64,000 nt of DNA from positions 55,749,518-55,813,517 of the forward strand of contig CM055869.1 of the NCBI GenBank assembly GCA_029582165.1. The letters are read 5' to 3'. The notes below the pieces were generated by a model that was not told the DNA's origin, did not search any database, and saw only the letters and a program-made list of their open reading frames with translations. This DNA is from Portulaca oleracea (lineage: Eukaryota > Streptophyta > Magnoliopsida > Caryophyllales > Portulacaceae). Numbering within the stretch: position 1 is the first letter of the stretch; every line of letters starts with the position of its first letter. Both the position numbers and the translations under genes were made by a program. Of this stretch, positions 48,158 to 59,700 are shown one piece after another.

Positions 48158-48340
48158 ATGTCTTCAAATGTGGGCACAATCAAGGATCCACCCACTTCAA
48201 TAACCCACACCCACCTTACTTCTCCAGAAGAAGATGAAAAAGCAGATAAAGAAGAAGAACAGAAGAAGAAGGTGGGTGTGGTTTATGAAAATGTAGTAAA
48301 ATCCAGCTGGGATCGCCTTACATTGAAGAATGAAGATTAA
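48158..48340 (+). other. Acidic/lysine-rich open frame inside the Pack-MULE
   Basis: A 60-codon plus-strand frame runs out of the left terminal repeat: TSPEEDEKADKEEEQKKK, then VVYENVVKSSWDRLTLKNED. Its composition looks like real protein and it may be a second captured fragment, but I do not recognise it. Confidence 0.3.
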
Positions 48341-48362
48341 AGATAGAGAATGAGAAAATCAC

Positions 48363-48517
48363 CTGCTCAACCATCTTATGCTTGATGATGGTGCTTCGAT
48401 CAAGAACTTTCATGGCAACACTCTCACCAGTTTCTGTGTTTTGGGCAAATTTGACCTTTGCATAAGTCCCTTCTCCAATTGTCCTCCCTATCTCATGCTT
48501 GCCCACTTTCGTCACCA

Positions 48518-48521
<4 letters not shown>
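48363..48521 (-). pseudogene. Captured first exon of a CBL-interacting protein kinase (CIPK8-like)
   Basis: Starting at the ATG at 48521 after a CT-rich leader, the exon encodes 53 residues: MVVTKVGKHEIGRTIGEG, then TYAKVKFAQNTETGESVAMK and VLDRSTIIKHKMVEQ. This is the N-lobe with the glycine loop GEGTYAKV and the ATP-binding lysine in AMK. It ends at VEQ with an intact donor (CAG|gtgatt), where CIPK genes normally have an intron. The rest of the kinase and the NAF domain are missing. The reading frame is undamaged, suggesting a recent or constrained capture. CIPKs relay calcium-CBL signals; this fragment alone cannot be a kinase. Confidence 0.85.

Positions 48522-48560
<39 letters not shown>
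48522..48560 (-). repeat. CT leader microsatellite of the captured kinase exon
   Basis: (CT)n on the plus strand, i.e. (GA)n on the minus strand, immediately upstream of the kinase ATG. It is part of the captured leader. Confidence 0.8.
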
Positions 48561-48561
<1 letters not shown>

Positions 48562-48865
48562 AAAAGGAAAGCTCAATTCCTCAACTGGGCATGTTCAATT
48601 CATTCCCAAGAAGATATTTTGAGCAAATGGGAGTAGAATAATCGAAGGAACATAAAAATCAAATCTTTAACCAATTCCCATATATTCTAAGCAAAACCCA
48701 AATAACAAAATGGTGGAGTAAAGCAGAAGAGATTTGATTCGTACCTAATAAAAGCACACAAACGGAAGAAAAAGAAGGAAAAAGGGTGAAATAAAGAAAT
48801 GGAGACATTGGCGAATGGACCAGATTCTGGAGAAGGAGGCTTCTTAGAAGAAGTTCGATGGGGAA

Positions 48866-49093
48866 GTGAAGAAGGTGGCGGGTATGGAGGCTGAAGTGAA
48901 TGGATTGAAGGGGGAGGTGAAGAATATGAAGGAGGTGAAGGAGGAGATGAAGATGAAATTGATGATGATGGTGATGATTCTGATAGGTGGGATACCGGCT
49001 ATTGCAAGTGACAGTGGATGTTTTGAGTATTTTGGACAGTTTAATGACATTTTTAATATTTTGGAAATAATAGTGGCAGATTTAACTAAATAG
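48866..49093 (+). other. Lysine/glutamate-rich frame in the right terminal repeat of the Pack-MULE
   Basis: A 75-codon open frame with a heptad-like charged stretch (VNGLKGEVKNMKEVKEEMK) followed by MMMVMILIGGIPAIASDSG. The left arm carries the same sequence inverted. It suggests that host coding sequence (coiled coil plus a hydrophobic segment) has become part of the terminal repeats. The product is not recognised. Confidence 0.3.
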
Positions 49094-49275
49094 GAAAGTT
49101 TAGTGGCAATTTTATTCCAGCACTCTTGTGATAGCTTTGCAAAATTGTTGGAAGGATGACCTCTTTTGAAGGTGGAATACCTCCTTTTGGGATTTTCTCT
49201 ACCTATTTTAAGGCTGTACTTGCACTTTTTGGTTGATACTAGGCCCATTTTCAAGGTCGGGATGATGTTAGTTTT

Positions 49276-51052
49276 TTTTCGATAATTAGGGCAATCGACC
49301 CTGTTTTATTATCAACGAAAGAGGACCACAGTGCCCAAAAACACGAAAACAGTGGCCTCACAAAACATATACAACCCCATCAAGGGGATACAAAAGAAAG
49401 AGGTTTCCCACCCAACTGTCACATAGGACCCATCCTTCCCCGCTATTGCCTACCTTGTTACATTAGCTAATTCTCACTAATATGCATACAAAATTGGGAT
49501 AAGAGGGAAGTTAACCTCCTCTGCCTCCAACATAAACAGTCTTCTTAGCCACCAATCTACTAATTTCCTCTGGGTTTAGGTCAATGAGAGAAGACTCCAG
49601 CCTCGACTTGTGTTTTGGTGTGGATGGTATAGGGAATTCCTGGAAAGGATTGTTATTTTCATTATTTCCAATGTTCTCTGTTCCCAGAGCATGTTCACAA
49701 TCCCGACAGTTAATATCATTGCCTTGTGCTCTCTCCCATGCATGGTTCCAGGCTTCTACTCCATAAATTTCAATCATTTTATCTTTTAAATTGTCTATCT
49801 CCCTTGCCAGCCTCGACAACTCCCCCAGACTTACCTCGGTTCTAGTTGTTTGTTGGTTGGCATGTGCTTGCTCCAATGAGCCTCCCATACTGTCCATTTG
49901 GTTGCCAATCTTGGGACTAACATTCCCATTATTGTCATTCTCATTACTGTCACCTTCCCCTACTTGTGACCTTTGGTGTTCCAAAGTCCCATTAATGGAG
50001 GTTTCCGGCACCTTTTCAACTTCCTTTGCCGTGGAGTCACTATCGACCAATTTCCGGTTATCATCGTTGCTACTACATTGCGTCTCCTTCAGCTCCTCTA
50101 GAAGTCTTTCATGAAACTCACAACATAATTCTCTAATCCATACTCTATATGAACAATCTTGTAGTTGGAGTAAGACCTGTCCATCTATCCTATTGAAGAC
50201 ATCTGTCACAATTATAGCATGTGTTGCCTCCATTTGTTGTGTACTCTGTTTATCATGCATGATCAGTTGCTTTAATTCGCCCCAAGGTTCCACACACCTA
50301 CGAAAATAAATTGTCTTCGGTCCATCCTTGAAGTGGAATCCCCACTATCATCACCTTAACTTCTCTAGTGTCATGACTATCATACTTGGACCATTTCTTC
50401 ACTTCAGTGAACCAACTTTGCAGTTCCACCATTCTGCTCAATGCCTCTTCCATCTCTGCCTTTGATGGCGATATAATAATTAGCTTCTTTGCATTTAAGA
50501 TTATGACTTGTTGTAGGATTGCCCTCCGGATCTCTGGGATATTTAAGGGTTCTTCGGTGCTGCAGACGGTGCTCCTCTCCAGCCATTCCAAGTTGTTGTC
50601 GCATACTGTTCCCATTATCATAGTCAGCTGGCTATCCTCATCCTTCTTTTCCTCATTGTTCTCCTTCCTTCTCCATATTTTCCTTGCCTTGGTCCCATTC
50701 TGGATAGGAACCTACACCCTTTTCTTCCTGCCATTCCTTACCTGTTTTCCAATGCCCCTAGATCGTCGTACCCTAACTCGGTGTCCTCTAATAATTCTAC
50801 CGTCCATCATCTTGATACAGTTCTCCATCCCAGTAGCATCCTGGAAGTGTATGAAGCAATACCTTCCATCTTTTCCCCTGCTCCTACGTATGTACACCTT
50901 GCTAATTCTCCCAAATTTGCCAAAGATTCCACCGACACCAAATTTGTCAATGAGCTCTGGGAGGTTGCCAACGTAGACTACACACCTGTTAAACTCCCTC
51001 CCTTGGTCCATTCGGTTTTTTCTTTGGGATTTAGTTTGATCTGATTCATCTC
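49276..51052 (-). mobile_element. Retrocopy of a plant LINE ORF1 region, without ORF2
   Basis: The element is flanked by a 22-base target duplication with one mismatch (49254-49275 and 51053-51074, containing gatgatgttagtttt). It ends on the minus strand in an A run (plus-strand T run at 49272-49279), as expected for target-primed reverse transcription. Only ORF1-like sequence lies between. The gap from the ORF1 end (49511) to the poly(A) is a 230-bp 3' tail containing aataaaa-type signals. Confidence 0.8.
49511..51011 (-). pseudogene. LINE ORF1 protein (RRM type), broken in three frames
   Basis: Minus-strand order: 51011-50712 begins MDQGREFNRCVVYVGNLPEL and has the RRM marks VYVGNLPEL (RNP2) and GRYCFIHFQDA (RNP1-like). 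Then, after a frame change, 50621-50298 reads REVKVMIVGIPLQGWTEDN, as in the DUF4283-like part of plant LINE ORF1. Then 50293-49511 (260 codons) reads CSYRVWIREL followed by an acidic low-complexity tail ending DLNPEEISRL. Two frame changes break the protein. The domain order matches nucleic-acid-binding ORF1 proteins of plant L1-type elements; the exact family is uncertain. Confidence 0.75.
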
Positions 51053-51469
51053 AGGTCGAGATGATGTTAGTTTTGTGTGGTCTTTTGGTATTCTACGGTT
51101 CAATTAAAAAAAAGGCTTTAATTTTAATGAGCCGAGCTCTAGCGCACATATGCTTTCAAAAGAAAGTTTTTACTCCTAGTGGTAAACCATACATCTACCT
51201 AAAAGTTACCTTATTCTCATCCAGGCGATATGAGGGGTCTATAAAATTTTGTGTCAGGTCGATATTATTGAAGAAACAATTGACGCACCTGATGCCCTCC
51301 ATGACCCTTCCTCTGAGGACCTCAAGCATCACCATTGAGGACCTCAAGCATCACCAGCAGATTTCGTTTAAAACAACAAAATTAAAGGGAGATATCCGAG
51401 AATATATATTATCATATCTGAATATTCCCTGAGATATTCCATACTAATTTATATACTTGCTTTTGAAGA

Positions 51470-52110
51470 TAATGAATCGAAAGGCAAGTCCATAAGCTTC
51501 CAAAGAAGTGAAGATTAAGAATCAAGGCAAAATTTGAAAGTATCAACAAGCAAAGAAAGCAATTAAGAAAAGGCAAGAATCAACAAACAAGGAAAGCAAT
51601 TGAGAAATCCATTGAGGATAAAGAAGTCGCCTATAAAGAGCCCTAAACTGTCCTCTCCAAAGATATAATCAATTCCAAGGAAGTGTAATCGGAGTGTAAG
51701 AATTTAAGTGAAGAAAATTCTGAGTTGTAGCCACTAGTGTGTTAGTGGTGAGTTTTGTAACCAGAAGAGTGATTCTGGTAAGGCCCTCACATTTGTGTAG
51801 CTAAAGAGAGAGTGGTTCTATCTTTAGTGAGTGTATCTTCGTAACCCTCCTTTGTGAGGTCTGCCTAAAGAAACGACATTCAAGCTTCTGACCTTGTAAG
51901 CAGTTCTGAGGACCTCACAGTCCTGAAACTATCGAGTACTCTAATCTCCTCATCTCTCTTTATACCTCAAGATTTATTCAATAAAAAATTATTATTCAGT
52001 CTAATTTGTTGCTATTAACGTCCTTGTGTTTATAAGTGCAGAAATAATTATAATTAGAGATATCAAGAACTTTTTACATAAGTTTGAAGCCTTTTCGATT
52101 CAACGTATCC
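51470..52110 (+). repeat. LTR-like fragment
   Basis: R/U5-like sequence (gtgttagtggtgag, ttctggtaaggcc, aataaaaaattatta, cgtccttgtgtttataagtgcag), similar in style to 37440-38122 but not obviously the same family. No coding sequence adjoins it in the right orientation. 51075-51469 before it holds nothing I can name. Confidence 0.35.
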
Positions 52111-52222
52111 TTAGAGAGACTAATACGACGACTCATTGGTTAGCTAACAAAAGGTACTTGGCTTGAAGTATGGATGTTCGGAGTCATAGCTAACAAAGGG
52201 CACTTGACTTAAAAATGGGCAC

Positions 52223-52224
<2 letters not shown>

Positions 52225-52253
<29 letters not shown>
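52225..52253 (+). repeat. CA microsatellite
   Basis: (CA)n of about 14 units. Confidence 0.9.
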
Positions 52254-52254
<1 letters not shown>

Positions 52255-52256
<2 letters not shown>

Positions 52257-52640
52257 TGTGTACAACTCTTCCAGCTTAGCCAAGAGCTTCCGAGGTTCCT
52301 CAATGTGCATAACCTCTCTCAGAATGTGCTCTGCCAAACAAAGATAAATCCCGACCAAAGTCTTATCTTCCAACTTTTTCCACTCTTTCGTACTCAAATT
52401 GCCTTTGATCTCTTCTTAGAGCTTTTTGAAGTTTTCATTGCTTAATATATTGTTTCATCAGTCTTCGTGTTGGGATACTCGATCACAACCCATAACCCAT
52501 GCTGAATCCGGACCGCCTTCATTTGTAGTCTCAACTCATAAAACTCCTCGCTCCATCGAATTATGGAATCTTGGAGTTTATGATTAAAATCATGTCCACC
52601 TTGCTCTACTACCAACTGTGAGAGTTTTAAGAGAAAATAA
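52255..52640 (-). pseudogene. Ty1/copia gag N-terminal fragment
   Basis: The minus strand reads EEFYELRLQMKAVRIQHGLW, as in copia gag N-termini (FxxWRxRMKAxLxQxGLW). After frame changes it reads TLVGIYLCLAEHILREVM and then KLLAKLEELY, the following gag helix region. It is short, shifted and flanked by a CA repeat and foldback copy 4. Confidence 0.55.
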
Positions 52641-53196
52641 CGGGTTTTATGCATTTTGGACTCCGAACTTTAGGGGTATTTATTTTTTGAACCATTGGTT
52701 TTCAACATTAATGTTTTAGACCCTAAAGTTTGTAGGCTGAATAAAAAATGACCTTAAAGTTTGTGGGCTGAAGAAAAAGGCCCTTGTCTCGTTCTTTGTT
52801 TTCATCCCATGTTTGAATTCATCTTTCAATTGACGTCAAACTTCAGGACTATTAAAACTGATATTGATGCTATATTACACCTCTTTATTCATGTTGGGGC
52901 TATTTAGACCCCTGAGTACAGTGGTTTAAGTAACTCCAACATGAACAAGAGATGTTTATTATAACTTTAATATCACTTTTAACCTTAGCCTTGAAGTTTG
53001 ACGCCAATCGAGAGAGAAATTCAAACATGAAAAGAAAAAAAAACGGGAAACATGCGTTTTTTTCAGCCTACAAACTATAAGGTCCTTTTTTCAACCTACA
53101 AACTTTAGGGTCCAAAAAATTAAAGTTGAAAACCAAGGGTTAAGAAAATAAATATCCCTAAAGTTCAGGGTCCAAAATGCAAAAATAAAAAACCCC
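52641..53196. mobile_element. Foldback element, family F, copy 4
   Basis: 556 bp, palindromic, cgggttttatgcattttgg to its mirror ending aaccccg. GAAAATAA is repeated at 52633-52640 and 53197-53204. It lies between the two genes, about 0.53 kb downstream of the CER3-like stop codon. Confidence 0.88.
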
Positions 53197-53204
53197 GAAA
53201 ATAA

Positions 53205-53728
53205 TTGTCGATTGCAGTTACAGCGAAAGCAAATTAATGAGATGACAGAGATTACGGCAAAATTCAAGAACAAAAATAAGCAATGAACACAGACACCAAA
53301 ATTACGTGGCAAACCGAAGAAGAAAAACTGACGGACGATAACAACCAGAAACAATCTACTATGAGAATAAGAAGAGTACAATGTCGATCGTAATCACAGT
53401 ACTGTGTGATTCGATCTGTAATAGAGATTATAATATAATCTCTCAACACTCAATTCATAAACTCTCAGAGTCTAGGATTACAATGGTGGAACTCGTAATT
53501 GATTACTCTCTCTCAACGGCAAAAGGAGAATCCTAGTTTAAATTAATAGTACATCCATTGTAAAGAATACTTTGGTGTTTGTTTGCATTGTATACTATGA
53601 AAATAATCTGAATGTTACATACATGCATGATTGAATTCAAGTTGTTTTGTAATTCTAATCATGCTTATTGCCTGAAAACATAAAAAAAAGAGAAAGCAAT
53701 CTTATAAGGAAATATTGATCCCCAAGAT
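53205..53728. other. 3' flank of the CER3-like gene, no gene seen
   Basis: AT-rich sequence with short ORFs only. The part nearest 53728 is probably the 3' untranslated region. Confidence 0.4.
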
Positions 53729-56700
53729 CTAGGTTGGCCTCAAACCATGCTTCAAAGCTGCCTCCCAAACAATGTCGATCCTATCTACATCAATGGCACC
53801 AACTTCATGGTGTGTCCATCCTTCTAAAGAATGAACAACTCCTCCGGCGTGACAAGCATGAATTACTCCTCTCTCCATTGTATACTGCATACATTTATAA
53901 CCGTAATTTCTTTTTTAGAGAGCATTTGGTAGGAATTTCAAGAAAATTTTTCCTGGGGAAAATTCTTATGAAATGTTTTTCATGGGAAAAATTTCCCTTA
54001 GCACCCCTAAGGGAAATTTTCCCTAGGAAAATGGAGAAAATGGTCAACCCACATCCAAACATGAAAAATTAAGTCAATCTAAAAAAATTAACCATTTCCC
54101 TAGGTATATTGACCAACAAAACGCACCCTAGTTCAAAAAGCCAAGGTCTGATTTTTCAACACAAAAATACTATCAAATGGAATACTCAATAAATGTTGGG
54201 GGATATGAAACAAACCTCACAATGGCCAAGCCCTTGGACATCCTCAGGTAATCTCATAGCGGCCAACTCACCATAAGTACAATCTCTTCTTAGGTGGGAA
54301 ACGGGAGGAACAACAAATTGATGGAAATGAGTTCCAGGTGGAGCACAGTTTTGCTCATTTGGGGTTATCCACTTCCCCACTATCCACGTCTGCAACACAA
54401 GAATTTATGAATTACCCCAAGAAAAAGAGAACAGATGTTATAACTAATGGAGAATTTCGCATTTAGCAACTCTGTGATTCTTTATATTAATATATTTTGT
54501 GTCTTTAATTTTTCAAATTAAATTTTACTACCATTGGGGCTTTTGGCATATATTCTTTTCCTTTGTTTTCAGTCAAGGTGCTGATATGACAATTTTTCCG
54601 TGATGTTTTTGGTAAAGAATATTTTTTCAGGTCTTTTTTGCACCTCTGCCTCGAGTTTATTGCAAAGTATATCATACGCTGTAGGGAAAATACAAAAAGT
54701 CTCCACATTTAAATAGGACATGTCAATTTTTTATGTGCTATATTTTGTATCAAATTGATAAATTTAAAAATATAGGTGAATTTGAAACAGTAACAATAAT
54801 TCTATGATGAATTTTGTAGTACATATTTATGAATTTAATTAAAAAAATTGATTCCTTAAAAGGCCTAAGTAAGTATTCTAGATAACTAACATCAGCAACT
54901 TGCTGAAAAATTGAGGAAAGCTATATATGTCAAAATCCTAGAGAAGATAAAAGAAATAGAGGGATAAAAAATTAGTGTCACAAACTACAAAAATGTACAT
55001 AAATGTGAAAATCCCCAAGATAACAATTAATGGGAATTTATAATTCAAATTTCAGTTCATTACCTTGCAGTTGGAAGCTGCTTCATACTTGGTTACTTGC
55101 ACCAAGTACTTTTGGCACTCAACTGGAGCCTCTTGCTGGATTTGCAAGAACCTCTCTCTTGATGAAGTCAACATCTGCAATAATATTGAAATAACATCAT
55201 ACTCACTCCGTTCTTTTTTATATGTGATTCACGCTTTTTGAGGTCCATTTTTAATCAATAATAATTAAATAACCATAAGGAATTGCATATATAGTTATGC
55301 AACATTGTTCTCACCAGGACTCGGACATTTTTGCGAGAGAGATAAAGGGCGATGGCTCTCCCAAGCTTGGAGGTAGCTCCAGTGAGGAACACCTCTTTGA
55401 TGTCTTTAGGGATTTGATTAATGATCACAGCTGCTGTCAATGTGTTCCCATGAACTACTCTCACTCTTAAATTTGGATGTTTTTGAACAAACAACACTCC
55501 TCCACCGTTCAATGCTTCATTCTACACAAATTAACAATCGACACAAATTTCAACATTAAATCAATAAACTTATTGTTTGCATTGATTTTGTTTATATTTG
55601 GGTCTTTTGCATTTTGGACCCCAAACTTTAGGGGTATTTATTTTCTGAACCATTGGTTTTCAACTTTAATTTTTTAGACCGTAAAGTTTGTAGGCTGAAT
55701 AAAAAAGGACTTTAATGTTTGTGGGCCGAAGAAAAAAGCCCTTGTCTCGTTCTTTGTTTTCATCCCATGTTTGAATTTATGTTCCGATTGACGTCAAACT
55801 TCAGAAATATGGTTAAATTGATATTGAAACTATAAGACACCTCTCTTATGCATGTCGGAGCTACTTAGACCCCTGAGTATATGGGTTTAAGTAACTCTAA
55901 CATGAATAATAGAGGTTTATTATAACTTTAATATCAGTTTTAACTTTAGTCTTGAAATTTGACGTCAGTCGAGAGAGAAATTCAAACATGGAAAGAAAAA
56001 GAAAAACGGGAAACGAGCTTTTTTTTCCAGCCCACAAACTTCAGGGTCCATTTTTTTCAACCAACAAACTTTAGGGTCCAAAAAATTAAAGCTGAAAACC
56101 AAGGATTCAGAAAATAAATACCCCTAAAGTTTGGAGTCCAAAATGCAAAAAACCCGTTTATTTTCTCAATACCTTCATCATATCATTAAACTAATTATAT
56201 CTACTACGGTACTAGATTTGAATTAAGTTGATCCTAACGCATACCTTGTTTAGGGCTGCAAGGCTAAGCACTTTTACGCCTATTCTGTCAGCATCCAGAA
56301 TGGCATGCTCAATGAGCTCATTGATTCCTTTTTTGGCAAACGGCAGGAAATACTGTCAATGGGTCCATAAAATATGTCAATTCAATATCAAATTTTGGAT
56401 TCAGGAAAGAAAAATATACGTGAAATCATACCTGAAAGCCATATCTAGGGACAATCCAGGCATGGTGTAACTTGTTGCGAAGGTTGTAGAAGGACTGAGT
56501 GAAGGTCTTCGCCCAAGCCCATGTCGCAAGCATCACCATAAACAGCATTGGCCAAATAGGCAAGATGAACAAACGAGTAGCGAAGGGCAACGATGCAAAT
56601 GATCGAAGTATAAATGGTATTTGAATGGCTGATGCTATCTCAATTCCATGTACTAGAAACACAAACTCTGGCACTTTCTCATTTTTCACTGCGTTTAGAC

Positions 56701-59700
56701 TTATCTGCTTCTGGAGATCCCAAGACTTGACATTCAAGGTGTTGCCCAGAAGATCATAGAGTGGCATAAATAGGCAGAAATTTGAGTCTTTCTCTGTATG
56801 ATGTAAGGTATGATACCTGCATAATGTAAGCATGATTTTAAGGTAATCTGACATATATATACTTTGAAACAAGTCATTTATATTGCTTAATTTTCAAGGG
56901 TTTTTGCATTTTGGACCTCGAACTTAGGGGTGTTTATTTTGTGAACCCTTGGTTTCCAACTTTAATTTTTTGGACCCTAAAGTTTGTAGGCCGAAAAAAG
57001 AACCCTAAAGTTTGTGGGCTAAAAAAATTTTGTTTTTCGTTTTTATTTTTCTTTCCATGTTTGAATTTCTTTCCCGATTGACGTCAAACTTCAAGACTAA
57101 GGTTAAAATTTATATTAAAGTTGTAATAAACGTCTCTTATTCATGTTGGAGTTACTTAAACCCTGTACTCAAGGGGTCTAAGCAGCCCCGACATGAATAA
57201 TAGAGCTGTATTATAGCTTCAATATCAGTTTTAACCATAGTGCTGAAGTTTGACATCAATCGGGGATAAATTTAAACATGCAAGGAAAACAAAGAACGAA
57301 GACATGGGCCTTTTTCTTCGGCCCACAAACTTTAAGGTCCTTTTTTTATTCCGCCTACAAACTTTATGGTCTAAAAAATTAATGTTGAAAACCAAAAGTT
57401 TAGAAAATAAATACCTCTAAAGATCGGGATCCAAAATGCAGAAAACCCTAATTTTCAATAATGAAATTAAATAAGAAAACTTACGAGGGAGTGTATATAA
57501 GGTATCTCAGGAAAGGAATTGCTTCAAATATTTGATGTGGGAAGAATTCAACATTGCTATGACCCATGCATCGTAGAAAATCAAATACTAAAACATAAAC
57601 ATAAACCAAACTTATAGAACCACATCCATTCCAAACAGCTCCGAGCACTGGAATTCCCATGATTGGTAGCAGCAGAATATTCTCCAAAAATGTTGCATTT
57701 CCAGCTGCAGATCAACCAAACAAAAAAATAAAATAAAAAATTGAAGTAGCAACATATTAGGATTGAAAGTACCCCTTCCCAAAATTAAAAAAAAAAAAGT
57801 ACTCCTTCACTCTCCAACTATGACTTGCCTTTTTGATGAAAATGTAGAAGTTGGATAAGTAAAATTGGATAATTTGATTACTTGATGCAAAGATAAGAAG
57901 AAGTAGATAATGATTTGTTTACTTTTTCAAAGAACACGACCTTAATAATCATCATGAACCAATGTAATCCAATTTTGAAAACTTTGCTTAATACTTTTCA
58001 ACTATATAATACTATTTCAACTTTTTATTTATTTTTTTCAGTTAACTAAGTTTTTATTATCCCTAATTATTTATTTGTTATATTTTTTGTATCAAATTGA
58101 TCAACTTTATCTCTAATGATTAACTTTCTGTTCTCAATATAAATTGCAAGATCAAAGTTTAAAATAGATGTAGGGGCAATTCCTTAACATTGTGTTTTTC
58201 CCCTAATTCTCCTAGCGAGTACCTTCACACTACCCTAGAACAACAACCAAATAGGGACACATGGAGTAATCCCTCTTATGAAACTATTACTTCCGTCCCT
58301 AAATAAATGTCAATTTGACTAAGATTTGACCGTTGATTATCCAAAAATTTTAATGAGTTACAATATGAAATTGCTACTGTTAGAAAGATATTGTACTAAA
58401 AATTATAATGGTGTTAATTTTATATTATAACTCATTATAACTTGTGCGTAATCAACGGTTAAAGCTTAATCAAGTTGACACTTATTTAGAGACGGAGGGA
58501 GTACTATTACTACCCATATTCATAATCAAAAATATTTTCATGTATCTATAGTCATATCATTTTGACAAATATATATGTGGGTTTTTTTTGCATTTTGGAC
58601 CTCGAAGTATAAGGGTATTTATTTTTTACACCCTTGATTTTCATATTTGTTTTTGGGACTCTAAAGTTTTTGAAAACAATATAAGTGACTATTGATTTTC
58701 ATAGGTACTTTAGAGTTCTTTTTTTTTCAAACTATAAACTTTAGAGTCCAAAAAATTAAAGTCGAAAACCAAGGGTTCAAAAAATAATTACCGCTAAAGT
58801 TCGGGGTCCAAAATGCAAAAAAGCCACATTAGTTGCAACAGTTTAGATGTACTCCAACTCAAAGCTTACCAGTAAATGGCTGAGGCACTGGAGATGAATG
58901 GTGAAATGAATGGTAAGCATTGAATAAAAAGGAGCTACGATGGAGATATCTGTGCATCAAATAGTATAATGGCTCTGAAACCAGAATGTGAAGAACGAGA
59001 GCTGCAACTAATCCCTTTATGTCCCACAATGGTAAATAATTGCTTATCGATTGCGACATATAACATATTACCGCACCAATAAATGCTTGAAATAGGATAA
59101 AATTATCCCTGTGATCACCAGGAGGGAAAAAAATTGTCAATTTAATCTTCAAGCATTACTTCAACTTCTCTGTTATTTTATATGGCTTGCTGCGGTGGGA
59201 TGAATTTTGTTTTTTATAAATATAAATTGTATTGGTAAATGTGAAAAGGTTGATTGTGGTGGGTTGTGATAAATTTTGGTAGATTGATATGTTGTGGTGG
59301 GTTCTGACAAAGTGCTGTGTGTTGTGGCACCGTAAATTGTGGTAGATTGATATTGTTTTTCTTTAATTTTGTATCAAAGTTTTCATCATGTTGCCCGTCA
59401 AACTCTTCTTCCTTCTTTTTTTTTTCCAGAAAGATTCTCTAAATTATAAACCCTGAGAAGTGTATTTGAAAAGTTATTCATATTGTTTACAAATTAACTT
59501 TTATACTGTCACACCTTTGCTACTAAACACATTTTTTGAGGCTTGAATTAATGGATCAAAATGTTTGTATCAATGTATTTTAAGTAACCTTTTGTTGATT
59601 TCCTTACTAATATGAACCAAAATCATGTTTTATAAATGTGAAGGAGCATTTCAGTCCGTTTATGTATCAAAAATCATGTTTTGGCTGGAAATGTAGTTAG

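Larger units (their letters stand above)
47837..49125. mobile_element. Pack-MULE (1289 bp) carrying a protein-kinase first exon
   Basis: Terminal inverted repeats of about 325-330 bp (47837-48166 and 48801-49125) start GAGTGCTGG. TTGTGATAGC, ten bases and exact, flanks both sides (47827-47836 and 49126-49135). There is no transposase. The central part is host-gene sequence: a CIPK exon with its leader and splice donor. It lies between the two real genes, 0.75 kb upstream of the WAT1-related gene. Confidence 0.9.

Noticed and set aside
49584..50976. Plus-strand ORFs of 107 and 196 codons
   Set aside because: They are antisense to the LINE ORF1 frames, which carry the RRM motifs.
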